Shown here: piece by piece, positions 43,232-52,307 of the stretch | How the letters are laid out: the number at the start of each line of letters is the position of its first letter | How positions within the stretch are numbered: position 1 is the first letter of the stretch | Origin: Arthrobacter cheniae | Lineage (GTDB): Bacteria > Actinomycetota > Actinomycetes > Actinomycetales > Micrococcaceae | Direction of reading: 5' to 3' | Assembly: GCF_003602275.1 (NCBI RefSeq) | Contig: NZ_QZVT01000015.1 | Location: forward strand, 1-53,691 | Length of the DNA: 53,691 bases | Program-made: the position numbers and the translations under genes | The notes under the pieces: model-generated | Database searches by the model: none | Seen by the model: only the letters and a program-made list of their open reading frames with translations | Told to the model about the DNA's origin: nothing

Positions 43232-43687
43232 TCAGCGGGACGATGCGAAGAGAATGAGGTCCGACTGTCCGTTATCGGCCGTCACCCCGTGAATCGAGAC
43301 AAAGCGGCCCAGGGCACGGAAGCCGAAGGTTGCGTGCAATCGGATTGAAGCGGCGTTGTGCTCGTTGGTGAAGTAATAGGAGCGGTCGTCGCGAGCCCAG
43401 ATCCACTTCATTCGAGCTTCAGTGAGTGCTAATGCGATGCCCCGGCGGCGGCGATCCGGCTTGACCATCACGCCTCCCAAGTAGTGGCCCGCAGGGGCCT
43501 CATGATCTGGCTCTTCGTGGAAGTGAGTCTTGGCTACGCCGACAACTTGCCCTCCTACTTCCGCGACCACGACTAGTCGCTTCTGCCTCATCAGGAGTGT
43601 GTTGAGGTTCCATGTATCGCGACCACTGGCCGCACAGATGGTCTCCACACCGTCCTCATCATCTGGTGTTGCCGGGCGAACAAGCAT
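43232..43687 (-). CDS. GNAT family N-acetyltransferase, intact
   Basis: 151 residues. GGVMVKPDRRRRGIALALTEAR (residues about 74-95) is the acetyl-CoA loop, followed by YYFTNEHNAASIRLHATFGF and the unusual ending HGVTADNGQSDLILF. It is the parental type of two fragments in this window (9850-9984 and 22655-22861), with 70-80 percent similarity by eye. Substrate unknown. Confidence 0.9.
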   Translation of the reverse strand: MLVRPATPDDEDGVETICAASGRDTWNLNTLLMRQKRLVVVAEVGGQVVGVAKTHFHEEPDHEAPAGHYLGGVMVKPDRRRRGIALALTEARMKWIWARDDRSYYFTNEHNAASIRLHATFGFRALGRFVSIHGVTADNGQSDLILFASSR

Positions 43688-43798
43688 CTGCTGATCCTAC
43701 TGATGGGCGACGCCTGGTCAACCTACTGAGTTCCGATGGAGAAATCCATAAACGGGGTGAGAGTGAGGTGTGAAGCACAGGATCCGTAGAGTGACGGA

Positions 43799-44245
43799 AT
43801 GCCCCGTGAAGTTCAGAAGGTTGCTTGTTACGTCGTTCATGATGGGCACCTCTTGGTGTTTACTCACAACGATGTGCCGATCACGGAGACAGGCGTACAA
43901 GTGCCGGCTGGTTCGATCCAACCCGGAGAAACCTCCGAGGAAGCCGCGATCCGCGAGCTCTTCGAAGAAACTGGCCGGCATGGTCACCCTGTCCGAGGCG
44001 TCGGAACACAGGAGTACGACTTAAGGCCAGCACGAGACGAGATAGCCGTGAGGCATTACTTCCACATGAACATGGAAGACGTTGATCTGGCAGAGCGGTG
44101 GACGGCGGGAGAACTCGACCCATCGCATGGTGGTGCGAGCATCAACTGGACCTGCTGGTGGATGCCACTCACAAACGGGCATGTGCTTGCAGCAGGGTTC
44201 GCCGGCTTGCTCGGTGTCATGCTCGACGAAGGCACTGCCCCGTAG
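43799..44245 (+). CDS. NUDIX hydrolase
   Basis: 148 residues from ATG 43799. Nudix box GSIQPGETSEEAAIRELFEE TG (G-x5-E-x7-REL-x-EE-x-G) at residues about 37-60. N-terminal VACYVVHDGHLLVFTHNDVP is the first sheet. Hydrolyses nucleoside diphosphate-X compounds; target unknown. Alone on its strand between two GNAT genes. Confidence 0.9.
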   Translation: MPREVQKVACYVVHDGHLLVFTHNDVPITETGVQVPAGSIQPGETSEEAAIRELFEETGRHGHPVRGVGTQEYDLRPARDEIAVRHYFHMNMEDVDLAERWTAGELDPSHGGASINWTCWWMPLTNGHVLAAGFAGLLGVMLDEGTAP

Positions 44246-44252
44246 CGGACCC

Positions 44253-44663
44253 TCAACCGGTCACTGTTGGGCGAGCCATATCTAGGACGTCCCACTGTTC
44301 TTCATCGACGGTGGTCTGGAAGACAACCCCGGTCCTACCGAATCGGAGACTCTCATAAAGATTGAGGGCTGCGGTGTTGTGAGCGTAGACCCTCAACTAC
44401 AAGATGGCGTGGGTTGATGCTCGACAACCTTGCCGAACAACTCTGTCAACAAGTTCTCGGCCTATCCACGTCCCCGGTGTTCCGGATCCACGATGAATGA
44501 ACCCGATGCGCATCAGGTCTGCGTCGTTGTTTATCAGGAGGGATGCATGTCCTACGAGCTCCTGGGATTCGGCGTCGACGGCGGACCAGTAGGTTCGGTG
44601 AGGGATGCCGAAGTAGCTCGCAAGTTGGGTGTACCCAAACACAACAGTCTCCGCGACCAGTTA
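44253..44663 (-). pseudogene. GNAT acetyltransferase with in-frame TAG
   Basis: Frame reads VVFGYTQLASYFGIPHRTYW, SQELVGHASLLINNDADLMR, IGRELVDRVVRQGCRASTHA, then TAG (44397-44399), then LRVYAHNTAALNLYESLRF, VVFQTTVDEEQWDVLDMARP to stop at 44253. The residues after TAG are the normal GNAT C-terminal half in the same frame, so one nonsense change (probably from CAG) broke it. The N-terminus is also unclear. Confidence 0.8.
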
Positions 44664-44754
44664 GCGCATGCATGAGATGCAAATTTCCTGTCGGGTACGG
44701 GTGAGCTTCGGTGGCCCATATTCCGGAGGTCGGTCGGCAGAGAACCGTGTCGGC

Positions 44755-46005
44755 TTATGACTGGATGTCGGCGGCGGTGATTGCTTTGCTTGTGAGGGTG
44801 GGCATCAGTCCCAGCAGTGCCAAGGTCAGTATTCCCATGATGGCGAACATGGCTTGCAGGCCGAGCCATTGGGCGAGCAAGCCGCCGGCTGCGGCTCCGA
44901 GCGGCATGGTGCCCCAGGCCAGCAGGCGGTAGGCGCTGTTGACTCTTCCGAGCAGACGGTTGGGCGTGATGCGTTGGCGCAGGGACACGGTAATGACATT
45001 CCACAGCACGATCAGCATGCCTCCAACGAAGAAGACCGGTCCAAGGACATAAGGGCTATCGGTGATGGCGGGCGCACCGACAAACAAGGCGACCCCGAAG
45101 ATTGCCAGCGTCAGCGATGCCGACCGGCCAAGCCTGGCTTCCACCCGTTCCGCGATGATCGAGCCGACGAATGCGCCCACGGCCGAGGTCGTCAAGAAGA
45201 GGCCGAAGCCCGTTGCGGACAGACCCATCGGTGAAGCCGGGCCGACGGCGAACAGCACCAGGACCGCGAAGGCGGCGCTGGAGGCGAAGTTGAACACTCC
45301 GGTCATCACCGCGAGGGTGCGAAGGATCCTGTGGTTCCGCAGGAACCGCAGACCTTCGCCGATGTCGAACCTCAGTGTCGTCGTGTGCTCGCGCTCGGCG
45401 CGGAAAGATCCCCGGATCAGGAGCAGGCCACCGGCGGCCACAAGCCATAGTGCCGCTGGCACGGCGAAGCCGGCAACGACGCCGAGTGCCACCAGCAGCC
45501 CGCCCAGTGGCGGCCCAATGAACTGGTTGGTGATGAGCTCGATCCCGTAGAGCCGGCCGTTGGCACGCGAGAGCTCATCCCGGTGCACCACCTGGGGCAG
45601 GATCGACTGGGCGGAGGTGTCATAGAGCGTTTCGGCGACGCCCACCATCAGCGCGACAACGTATAGGGCCCAGAGGGACCCCCAGTCGAGGAGTATGGCG
45701 CCCACCAGCAGTCCGGGCAGTACGGCTCGGCAGAGGTTGGACCACACCATAAGCTTGCGCCGGTCCAGCCGGTCGGCCAGCGCTCCGGCGGTCAGGGTGA
45801 ATAAAAGCCATGGAAGTGTCGCTGCGACACTGAGCCCGGCAATCAGGACAGGCGACTGGGTGAGCTGGATGGCCAGCAGCGGCAGCGCGATTTTGAAGAC
45901 TCCATCGGCGAGGTTGGACAACCCCGAGGAGGCCCACAGCTTCCAGTAGGAGGCGCCCAGCGGCGCCCGCACCGTCTTGTTCGCCTGCGCTGCATGAGGA
46001 GTCAT
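44755..46005 (-). CDS. MFS transporter (DHA3-type)
   Basis: 416 residues, about 12 membrane segments. GALADRLDRRKLMVWSNLCR (loop 2-3), VYDTSAQSILPQVV, NQFIGPPLGGLLVA and LRQRITPNRLLGRVNSAYRL match tetracycline/macrolide-type DHA3 exporters. Divergent from the ArsR-type gene with 75 bp between starts, so the pair is probably a repressor/exporter unit. No SD sequence is obvious. Confidence 0.85.
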   Translation of the reverse strand: MTPHAAQANKTVRAPLGASYWKLWASSGLSNLADGVFKIALPLLAIQLTQSPVLIAGLSVAATLPWLLFTLTAGALADRLDRRKLMVWSNLCRAVLPGLLVGAILLDWGSLWALYVVALMVGVAETLYDTSAQSILPQVVHRDELSRANGRLYGIELITNQFIGPPLGGLLVALGVVAGFAVPAALWLVAAGGLLLIRGSFRAEREHTTTLRFDIGEGLRFLRNHRILRTLAVMTGVFNFASSAAFAVLVLFAVGPASPMGLSATGFGLFLTTSAVGAFVGSIIAERVEARLGRSASLTLAIFGVALFVGAPAITDSPYVLGPVFFVGGMLIVLWNVITVSLRQRITPNRLLGRVNSAYRLLAWGTMPLGAAAGGLLAQWLGLQAMFAIMGILTLALLGLMPTLTSKAITAADIQS

Positions 46006-46080
46006 AGGTGGACCATTCCACAGCGATTTATAAAATTCAAGGCGATTCGATTGTAGTACACCAAACTGTAGGATTGGTTC

Positions 46081-46635
46081 ATGACGACAGCGCGGCTAGA
46101 AGCGGATGGGCAGTCGGACGGAATCGAGAAGCCGTCCGCAACTGCCCGGGAAGTTAAGGCTTTGGCTCATCCGCTGCGCCTGAGAATCCTGCGCCTGTGC
46201 GGAGTTCAAGAACTGACCAACAAGCAGCTCGCCGACCGACTGGGCCAGGATCCGGGAACAATGCTCTATCACGTGCGGCAACTACTCTCGACCGGCTTCC
46301 TCGAAGCGGCCGAGGTCCGCGCCGGAAGCAGCGGCGCCCTTGAAAAGCCGTACCGATCCACGGGGCGGTCCTGGAATTTGGATACTGCCCTCAGCGACGC
46401 CGGTCCTGACGGTCCCCTGGCGCCGGTCGAGGCGTTCCGGGAAGAACTGACTGAAGCGGGCCCGGACGCGCTGGCGAGCCTGTCGCGCTTTGTTCTGCAC
46501 CTCTCGGCGGAAGATGCGGAGGACCTCATCACGCGCGTCGACGCCGTATTGAGCGAATACGCCGACAGCGACAGGCAACGATCGGACCAGCCCGCATACG
46601 GTGGAATCTTCGTCCTTCATCGGACACCGGAGTAG
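46081..46635 (+). CDS. ArsR-type winged-helix regulator
   Basis: 184 residues. REVKALAHPLRLRILRLCG, LTNKQLADRLGQDPGTMLYHVRQLLSTGFLEAAEVR (residues 24-86) is a complete ArsR/HTH_20 fold; no metal-binding Cys box, so not a metal sensor. The C-terminal half, with an acidic LSEYADSDRQ tail, is specific to regulators paired with MFS exporters. An AT-rich region lies between the two divergent starts. Confidence 0.85.
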   Translation: MTTARLEADGQSDGIEKPSATAREVKALAHPLRLRILRLCGVQELTNKQLADRLGQDPGTMLYHVRQLLSTGFLEAAEVRAGSSGALEKPYRSTGRSWNLDTALSDAGPDGPLAPVEAFREELTEAGPDALASLSRFVLHLSAEDAEDLITRVDAVLSEYADSDRQRSDQPAYGGIFVLHRTPE

Positions 46636-47052
46636 GCCGCCGATCCTTTCCCTAACGCACCGGCGGAACTGTTTACCTCAGGGTGTCGCGGTGAAAGACG
46701 GTCGGACGGAACTGAGCAAGCGGTCATAAAGCACTTCGGGAACAGCGCCACTAATCGCTACGACTCACACGGACCACCACCTGCGGAGGAGGCGTGGCAC
46801 AAACGACCCGTTGAGCACCGCTTGGTTGTGCTGTCGTTTCTCGCAGTCGTCTGCGCAGCGTGCCGTACCGTTCTGGGGTTCGTGAAGGCGAGTGTCAGCA
46901 TCCGGTTTCTCGGACTCCTCTGCATAGACGTGCAGGTCATCGGGATAGATCGCGGCCGCGCCAGTGTCAGTGTCAGCGTCAGCGTCAGTGTGCCTAGAGT
47001 GCGCGCAAGCCGATCCCGTTGGGAGCCTTGATTCGGGTGCGATACTTGCGCC
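46636..47052. other. Intergenic stretch with hexamer repeat
   Basis: 417 bp, no supported gene. Microsatellite at 46963-46992. Confidence 0.35.
46963..46992. repeat. AG(T/C)GTC hexamer repeat, five units
   Basis: AGTGTC AGTGTC AGCGTC AGCGTC AGTGTG; five head-to-tail hexamers with one variable base. Confidence 0.8.
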
Positions 47053-47607
47053 ATGGAATACGGGGGAACGCTTTCAGGGAACGAGTTTTGGGAACAGATG
47101 AGCGCTATGGAGGACCAGGTCCGAGCGACTGCAAAGGACCTACCCTGCTTTGGGCTCGCGAACTGGACGGGGCCCCTTGCCCTAGGAGAGTGGGATCTGG
47201 GGAGCCGCCCACCCATGACAGTGGGCCTCCTCCACGGTGGAATGACGGGCGGCCCTAGTCTGCGAACGTGGACGACGCGTCAAGACCCGATGCGCACGGT
47301 CGCCCTATACCGAGTGATGGCCGGCGGGCGGACACAGGACCGGGGTGAGCACGAGCAGCGGATCCGGCGTGCTGAGACCCAATCAGGAGGTCGGCTAGAC
47401 CTGCTGGTCGATGGTTCTAGCGTCACGTTCGACTTCTGGGACGAACCTGACGGTTGGTGGGCGGCGACCAATCACGCTGGCGTAGGGCTGATTTTGAAGG
47501 CTGAGGAAGTCCGTCCGACCGCTGTCGAGCTGAGGACGATCACCGATCTCGAGCCCTACCTGCTGGGTAGCCGAACCCAGATCGAGGCCTTCCGAGGTAA
47601 CCGCTAG
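47053..47607 (+). CDS. Hypothetical protein
   Basis: 184 residues (MEYGGTLSGNEFWEQMSAME). Soluble, with WTGPLALGEWDLG, LDLLVDGSSVTFDFWDEPDG WWAATNHAGVGLILKA. No family recognised. Codon usage and lack of better competing ORFs support coding. Confidence 0.5.
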   Translation: MEYGGTLSGNEFWEQMSAMEDQVRATAKDLPCFGLANWTGPLALGEWDLGSRPPMTVGLLHGGMTGGPSLRTWTTRQDPMRTVALYRVMAGGRTQDRGEHEQRIRRAETQSGGRLDLLVDGSSVTFDFWDEPDGWWAATNHAGVGLILKAEEVRPTAVELRTITDLEPYLLGSRTQIEAFRGNR

Positions 47608-47692
47608 AGACACTTCCAGCTGACCAGTTCACACACAGCCCTGGACGGTCAGGGATCGTTCAGCGCACTGCCGACCTCCTACGAGATGGATC

Positions 47693-48169
47693 TTATCTAG
47701 CTAGGGTCTTCTCGAGAATGTCGTCTGTTTCAGTGGCCCACTGCTTTCGTCCGTCGTCGTCGACGTACTGATAGGTCGTCGTGGTTGTTTGCCCGGTAGG
47801 TGTGAAGCCCAGCCGTTCATAGAGCCGGCGAGCACCCTGGTTCTCGACGCCAACGCCGAGGTAGATCTTGTCGAATCCTGCCTGGGCGGCGTAACTCTCT
47901 GTCCAGGCACACAAGACCGTGCCTACGCCGGCGCCTCGAGCGGCTTCCTGTACAAACAGGTGCTTCAACTCCGGGGTGTGATTCGAAGCCAAATCTAGGA
48001 CGACGGCCCCGACCGGTTGGTGTGTTTGCCAAGCTGCTGCGTACACAATCTTGCCGGTGGCCTGGTGTTGAAGATGGCTGCGCGCAACGCCCGCTCCTGG
48101 CGGTTCGGTCATTTCCAGTGCGGCTAAGTCAGCGTCGTCGCACCGCCGAATCACTATCTCGTCAGACAT
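47693..48169 (-). CDS. GNAT family N-acetyltransferase
   Basis: 158 residues. LKHLFVQEAARGAGVGTVLC (R/QxxGxG), LGVGVENQGARRLYERLGF and N-terminal IVIRRCDDADLAALEMTEPP identify a standard GNAT. Its ending TYQYVDDDGRKQWATETDDI is subgroup-specific. Substrate unknown. Confidence 0.85.
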   Translation of the reverse strand: MSDEIVIRRCDDADLAALEMTEPPGAGVARSHLQHQATGKIVYAAAWQTHQPVGAVVLDLASNHTPELKHLFVQEAARGAGVGTVLCAWTESYAAQAGFDKIYLGVGVENQGARRLYERLGFTPTGQTTTTTYQYVDDDGRKQWATETDDILEKTLAR

Positions 48170-48299
48170 ACGCTTGTCCCCTCGCTTGAGTCTTTCGATG
48201 AGCGTACCGAGCGCAGTACAAGCAGCGACCCCGATCTATGTCCGATGAGGGATCGCCATACGGGTACCTAAGGGTGGATACGCACCCGAAGCTAGGGAG

Positions 48300-48570
48300 G
48301 TGTTGGCGGAGTATGTTCAAGCTGTGGCCTACGATCCGATCCTTCTTCTCATTGTCTTCGACATTTTTGCCATCGGACTGCTGGGCCTCGTGCTTTGCGC
48401 GCTCGGCCTGTCCTGGCTCGCGACTCATGCGAAGGAGAACGGTAAATCGTCTGGACGAGGTAGGAGGCGAAACATGCGTGGTTTCACCATCGTAGGAATC
48501 CTGTTCATGGGGTCGGCGTTCTGCCCTCCGCGCCATAGCCGTTCTGATTTCCACGTGCCTCATGCGCTAG
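48300..48570 (+). pseudogene. Small membrane protein, probable frameshift
   Basis: GTG/TTG start region at 48300; residues AYDPILLLIVFDIFAIGLLG LVLCALGLSWLATH form a membrane segment, then a basic loop and a second segment MRGFTIVGILFMGSAF. After that the better hydrophobic continuation is in another frame (ALRAIAVLISTCLMR, stop 48568-48570). As written the frame would run on to 48773 over the opposite gene. Low certainty. Confidence 0.35.
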
Positions 48571-48620
48571 AAGTGGGTGATCGACTCCCGATAAGGGATC
48601 CCTCACCTGACATTTTGGTG

Positions 48621-48998
48621 CTATTCGGTGAGCCAAGATCCGAGCCGCTTACCCTGCTCTTCGGTCAACCAAAAAGAGATCGACTGCTCACCCTCCGAGG
48701 CCTCGAGTCCCGCCTTGATGGAGTAGCCAGACTCACTACCGATGGTCGGACTCAGGCCAAGCGATTGAACTAGTGGTTCAGTGGGAAGATCTTGCCCCAT
48801 CAGAATCGTGACGGGACCTGTATACGTTCCTGCTAGGACTGCCCTCACTGGTGTATCCGAATTGGCCATCCACCGCGTCCCAGCATCCAACTGATCCTTA
48901 TGGCCCGAACAAACGGGCACCCCGTGGCCCGAATAGGGTGCCAACGTGAATGAACTCGTTGAAGGTTCGAGACAGCGCAGTACCGAGCAAGCATTCAT
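48621..48998 (-). CDS. Cys/His-containing hypothetical protein
   Basis: 125 residues from ATG 48998. CSVLRCLEPSTSS ... VPVCSGHKDQLDAGTRW resembles a small zinc-binding N-terminal domain (C..C...C..H) followed by strands GTYTGPVTILMGQDLP. I do not recognise the family; the CSGH..QL..G..W signature recurs in actinobacterial hypotheticals. Start choice is at the family-like MNAC. Confidence 0.5.
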   Translation of the reverse strand: MNACSVLRCLEPSTSSFTLAPYSGHGVPVCSGHKDQLDAGTRWMANSDTPVRAVLAGTYTGPVTILMGQDLPTEPLVQSLGLSPTIGSESGYSIKAGLEASEGEQSISFWLTEEQGKRLGSWLTE

Positions 48999-49061
48999 GA
49001 GCGTGATCGTACCTCTAGGCAAGAACAAGCAGCTGGGCTCTCACTCGTGAACGAGAACAAC

Positions 49062-49107
49062 GTTCGTAAGCCGATCCCTCAGCGGGACGGACGAATTTAG
49101 GGCCGCT
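49062..49107. repeat. Dispersed palindromic repeat, copy B
   Basis: GTTCGTAAGCCGATCCCTCA then GCGGGACGGACGAATTTAGG, ending GCCGCT. TTCGT and ACGAA can pair. Most similar to copies A and C. Confidence 0.55.
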
Positions 49108-49244
49108 CAAAACTCACTGTCAGTCTCCGCGGACGCCTCATACTAGAGCGATGTGGAGATGGTGGAAGCTGCGGCTGAAACTCAGAAGGGAGTGGCGCGT
49201 ACGTAAAGCCCGCCTGCTGGAGTTGGAAGCCCAACCGACTCCGC

Positions 49245-49720
49245 TGTGAACGTTCTCAAGTGCTCGGATAGACCTGCTATTCCGCGGCGGCAAAGATTGC
49301 CATGCCCAGTGCTCCTGCATGCGTGGGTAGCGTTGTTCCCACCTTCGGGGTGTAGCGCACCGGCGAGGGTGGTCCTTGGATACCAGGACGAAGCATTCCT
49401 CGGGCTTGGGCGACTCGACTGCAAGGACGGCGGTTGCTCCCGTTGTTGCACTGAGGTGCGAGGGGATCCGCCCGCCGGCGACGAGAAGCGGATGATTTTC
49501 TTGGATGGTGTTCGACAGGATCCTCAAAGGGGGTCCGATCACGTAGGCGCCGCTGATATCCCGGGACGCCATACGCTCCTCGACGAGCCGGGACAGCAGA
49601 CGATTGACCGTACTTCGGCTGGCACTCAGGTGTTCAGCGAGCTCTCGGACACCCCACCCGTGATAACGACGACCAATAAGCGCCTCGACAATCGAGCAGA
49701 TCTCCGCTGCGCCGGCAGCA
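49245..49720 (-). pseudogene. IclR family regulator remnant
   Basis: Minus strand: AAEICSIVEALIGRRYHGWG, VRELAEHLSASRSTVNRLLS, RLVEERMASRDISGAYVIGP (IclR winged helix), ATTGATAVLAVESPKPEECF, then a frame change near 49375 to YTPKVGTTLPTHAGALGMAI and a TAG. GTTLPTHAGALG is the IclR effector-domain signature. Frameshifted and truncated; its 5' end runs into MFS sequence at about 49720, so the regulator has lost its own start. Confidence 0.7.
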
Positions 49721-49835
49721 GCGCGGAGCTGATGCCGAGCGCGGTCTGGATCGTCGGCAGGGCGACAGTGGTGATGATGTCGTTGAGGATCACCAGCAGT
49801 TGCGCGCCCGAGATCGCAAGCAGCGGGATCACCAT
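49720..49835 (-). pseudogene. EmrB/QacA-type MFS N-terminal remnant
   Basis: MVIPLLAISGAQLLVILNDI, ITTVALPTIQTALGISSA from ATG 49835: transmembrane helix 1 and the NVALPxIQxxLG motif of DHA2 exporters. It stops after about 37 residues and fuses with the IclR remnant. Confidence 0.75.
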
Positions 49836-49854
49836 GCCCCGAGGGGCCTATACG

Positions 49855-49878
49855 CTATCCGCCTGGGGTGGCGGATAG
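49855..49878. promoter_or_regulatory. Perfect 9-bp-arm dyad, operator candidate
   Basis: CTATCCGCC and GGCGGATAG are exact reverse complements separated by TGGGGT. It lies 20 bp upstream of the MFS remnant start, where TetR- or MarR-type repressors bind in exporter promoters. Confidence 0.55.
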
Positions 49879-49946
49879 TGGGGTGTGGGACATAGCTCTC
49901 TCCTGAATCGGTGCGTCCTCAGGGGCACGAGCAACTGGCGTGGAGG

Positions 49947-52223
49947 TCAGACTTTCTGGGCGATGCTGGTGAACCCGCGCAGCCGGAGGCTGTTGCCGAC
50001 GACGAACACGCTGGAGAATGCCATTGCCGCACCGGCGAGCATCGGGTTGAGCATGCCGAGGGCGGCGATCGGGATCGCGGCGACGTTGTAGGCGAAGGCC
50101 CAGAACAGGTTCGTCTTGATCGTCGACAAGGTCTTGCGGGACAGGCGGATCGCGTCGACCGCGGATCGAAGGTCGCCACGTACCAGGGTGATGTCGGAGG
50201 CTTCGATCGCGGCATCGGTGCCGGTGCCCATCGCCAAGCCCAGGTCGGCCTGGGCCAGGGCGGGGGCGTCGTTGACACCGTCGCCGACCATCGCGACGAC
50301 CTTGCCCGCTTTCTGCAGGCGGGCGACGACGTCGACCTTGTCCTGCGGGAGGACCTCGGCGATGACCTGTTCGATGCCGACCTCGGAGGCAATCTGCCGG
50401 GCCACGGCTTCGTTGTCACCGGTCAGGAGCACCGGGGTGAGCCCGAGTGCCTTCAGCTCGGCGATCGCCTCCTTGCTGGTGGGCTTGACCGTGTCAGCGA
50501 CAACGAGGATGCCGCGCGCGGCGCCGTCCCAGCCGACTGCAACGACTGTCTTGCCCTCACCCTCGGCGCGGGCCTTGGCCGAGGCCACCTCGCCGGAGAG
50601 GCGTTGGGACCACTCGGCCAGCAAAGACTCACGGCCTACGAGCACCGCGTGCCCGTCGACGACGCCCTGCACGCCCTTGCCCTCGAGGTTGGCGAAGTCC
50701 TCCGCTGATGCGAGGGTGCCGGCCTCCTGGGTGGCTGCCTTGGCGATGGCCTGCGCGATCGGGTGCTCGGAGGCATCCTCCAACGCGCCGGCCAGGCGCA
50801 GCAACTCGGCCCGATCAACACCGGGTTCGGTGATGACCTCGACCAAGGTCATCTTGCCGCTGGTGACCGTGCCGGTCTTGTCCAGCACGACCGTGTCGAC
50901 CTTCCGGGTGGACTCCAGCACCTCGGGGCCCTTGATGAGCACGCCCATCTGCGCTCCGCGTCCGGTGCCCACCAGCAGTGCGGTCGGGGTCGCCAGCCCC
51001 AGGGCGCACGGGCAGGCGATGACGAGCACGGCGACGGCGGCGGTGAATGCGGCCGCGACCGGGAACCCCGCCCCGAGCCAGGCCCCCAGCGTGATGACCG
51101 CGACGGCAATCACGATCGGCACGAACACCCCGGAGATCCGGTCGGCCAGGCGCTGCACCTCAGCCTTGCCGGTCTGCGCGTCTTCGACGAGCTTGGCCAT
51201 CTGCGCCAGCTGCGTGTCGGACCCGACCCGGGTGGCGCGCACCACGAGGCGGCCACCGGCGTTGACGGTGGCGCCGGCAACCGCGTCCCCCTCGGCCACC
51301 TCCACCGGCACTGACTCACCGGTGAGCATCGAGGCGTCCACGGCGGAGGTACCGGCAGTGACAACGCCGTCGGTGGCGATCTTCTCACCGGGGCGGACAA
51401 CGAACTCGTCGCCGATCTGCAGGTCGGAGGTGGGGACCTTGACCTCGGCGCCGCCTCGCAGCACCGAGACTTCCTTCGCGCCCAGCTCCAGCAACGCCCG
51501 AAGCGCTGCCCCGGCTTGACGCTTGGACCGCTTCTCGAAGTACCGGCCGGCAAGAATGAACATCGTCACCCCGGCCCCGACCTCAAGGTAGATATTCGCC
51601 GCACCATCAGACGGGCCGACCGTCAGCTCGAACGGGTGGGTCATGCCCGGGACACCTGCAGTACCGAAGAACAACGCGTACAGCGACCACAGCAGGGCGA
51701 CAGAGGTGCCCATCGAGATGAGCGTGTCCATCGTCGCAGTACCGTGCTTGAGATTCGTCCAGGCGGACTTATGGAACGGCCAAGCCGCCCACACGATCAC
51801 CGGACCGGCGAGGGCGAGCGACAGCCATTGCCAGTAGGTGAACTGCAGCGCCGGGATCATCGCCATCGCGATCACCGGGACGGTGAGCACGATCGACCCG
51901 ATCAGCCGGTGCTTGAGCGACAGCAGCTCCTGATTGGGAGCGTCCTCGTCATCAGTGGACGACGCCTCACGCCTGCCACTGTTTCTGGGCGCCGGGAGCA
52001 CGGCGGTATACCCAGTCTTCTCGACCTCACTGATCAGCAGCGCCGGGTCGTACCCGTCGGGCACTGTGACCCTCGCCTTCTCGGTGGCGTAGTTGACACT
52101 CGCCTGGACGCCGTCGAGCTTGTTCAGCTTCCGCTCGATCCGGTTCGCGCAGGAAGCGCAGGTCATCCCGCCGACCTCCAGCTCGATCTGCGTCCCGCCT
52201 GCCGGTGGTGCTGTTGTGCTCAC
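49947..52223 (-). CDS. copA: Copper-translocating P1B-type ATPase
   Basis: 758 residues from GTG 52223, preceded by GGAG six bases away (another GTG at 52235 is possible). One N-terminal HMA domain with MTCASC (Cys22, Cys25); eight membrane segments; the actuator TGES loop (MLTGESVPV); the transport CPC at 404-406 ([13 protein letters not shown]); phosphorylation Asp448 in [28 protein letters not shown]. It exports Cu(I) from the cytosol using ATP. Downstream in the same direction as YdhK and CopZ, after 84 bp with no clear terminator. Confidence 0.95.
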   Translation of the reverse strand: MSTTAPPAGGTQIELEVGGMTCASCANRIERKLNKLDGVQASVNYATEKARVTVPDGYDPALLISEVEKTGYTAVLPAPRNSGRREASSTDDEDAPNQELLSLKHRLIGSIVLTVPVIAMAMIPALQFTYWQWLSLALAGPVIVWAAWPFHKSAWTNLKHGTATMDTLISMGTSVALLWSLYALFFGTAGVPGMTHPFELTVGPSDGAANIYLEVGAGVTMFILAGRYFEKRSKRQAGAALRALLELGAKEVSVLRGGAEVKVPTSDLQIGDEFVVRPGEKIATDGVVTAGTSAVDASMLTGESVPVEVAEGDAVAGATVNAGGRLVVRATRVGSDTQLAQMAKLVEDAQTGKAEVQRLADRISGVFVPIVIAVAVITLGAWLGAGFPVAAAFTAAVAVLVIACPCALGLATPTALLVGTGRGAQMGVLIKGPEVLESTRKVDTVVLDKTGTVTSGKMTLVEVITEPGVDRAELLRLAGALEDASEHPIAQAIAKAATQEAGTLASAEDFANLEGKGVQGVVDGHAVLVGRESLLAEWSQRLSGEVASAKARAEGEGKTVVAVGWDGAARGILVVADTVKPTSKEAIAELKALGLTPVLLTGDNEAVARQIASEVGIEQVIAEVLPQDKVDVVARLQKAGKVVAMVGDGVNDAPALAQADLGLAMGTGTDAAIEASDITLVRGDLRSAVDAIRLSRKTLSTIKTNLFWAFAYNVAAIPIAALGMLNPMLAGAAMAFSSVFVVGNSLRLRGFTSIAQKV

Positions 52224-52307
52224 TGCGTTCTCCACTCTGATTCCTACCCTGATTCCCGCTCTGTTGCTTCGTTTCCGCCTGCTTGACGGGCGGAGGGCAC
52301 CCAAATG

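Noticed and set aside
49151..49249. 32-residue ORF MWRWWKLRLKLRREW...
   Set aside because: Attractive basic Trp-rich peptide but it has no ribosome binding site and overlaps the decayed IclR region.
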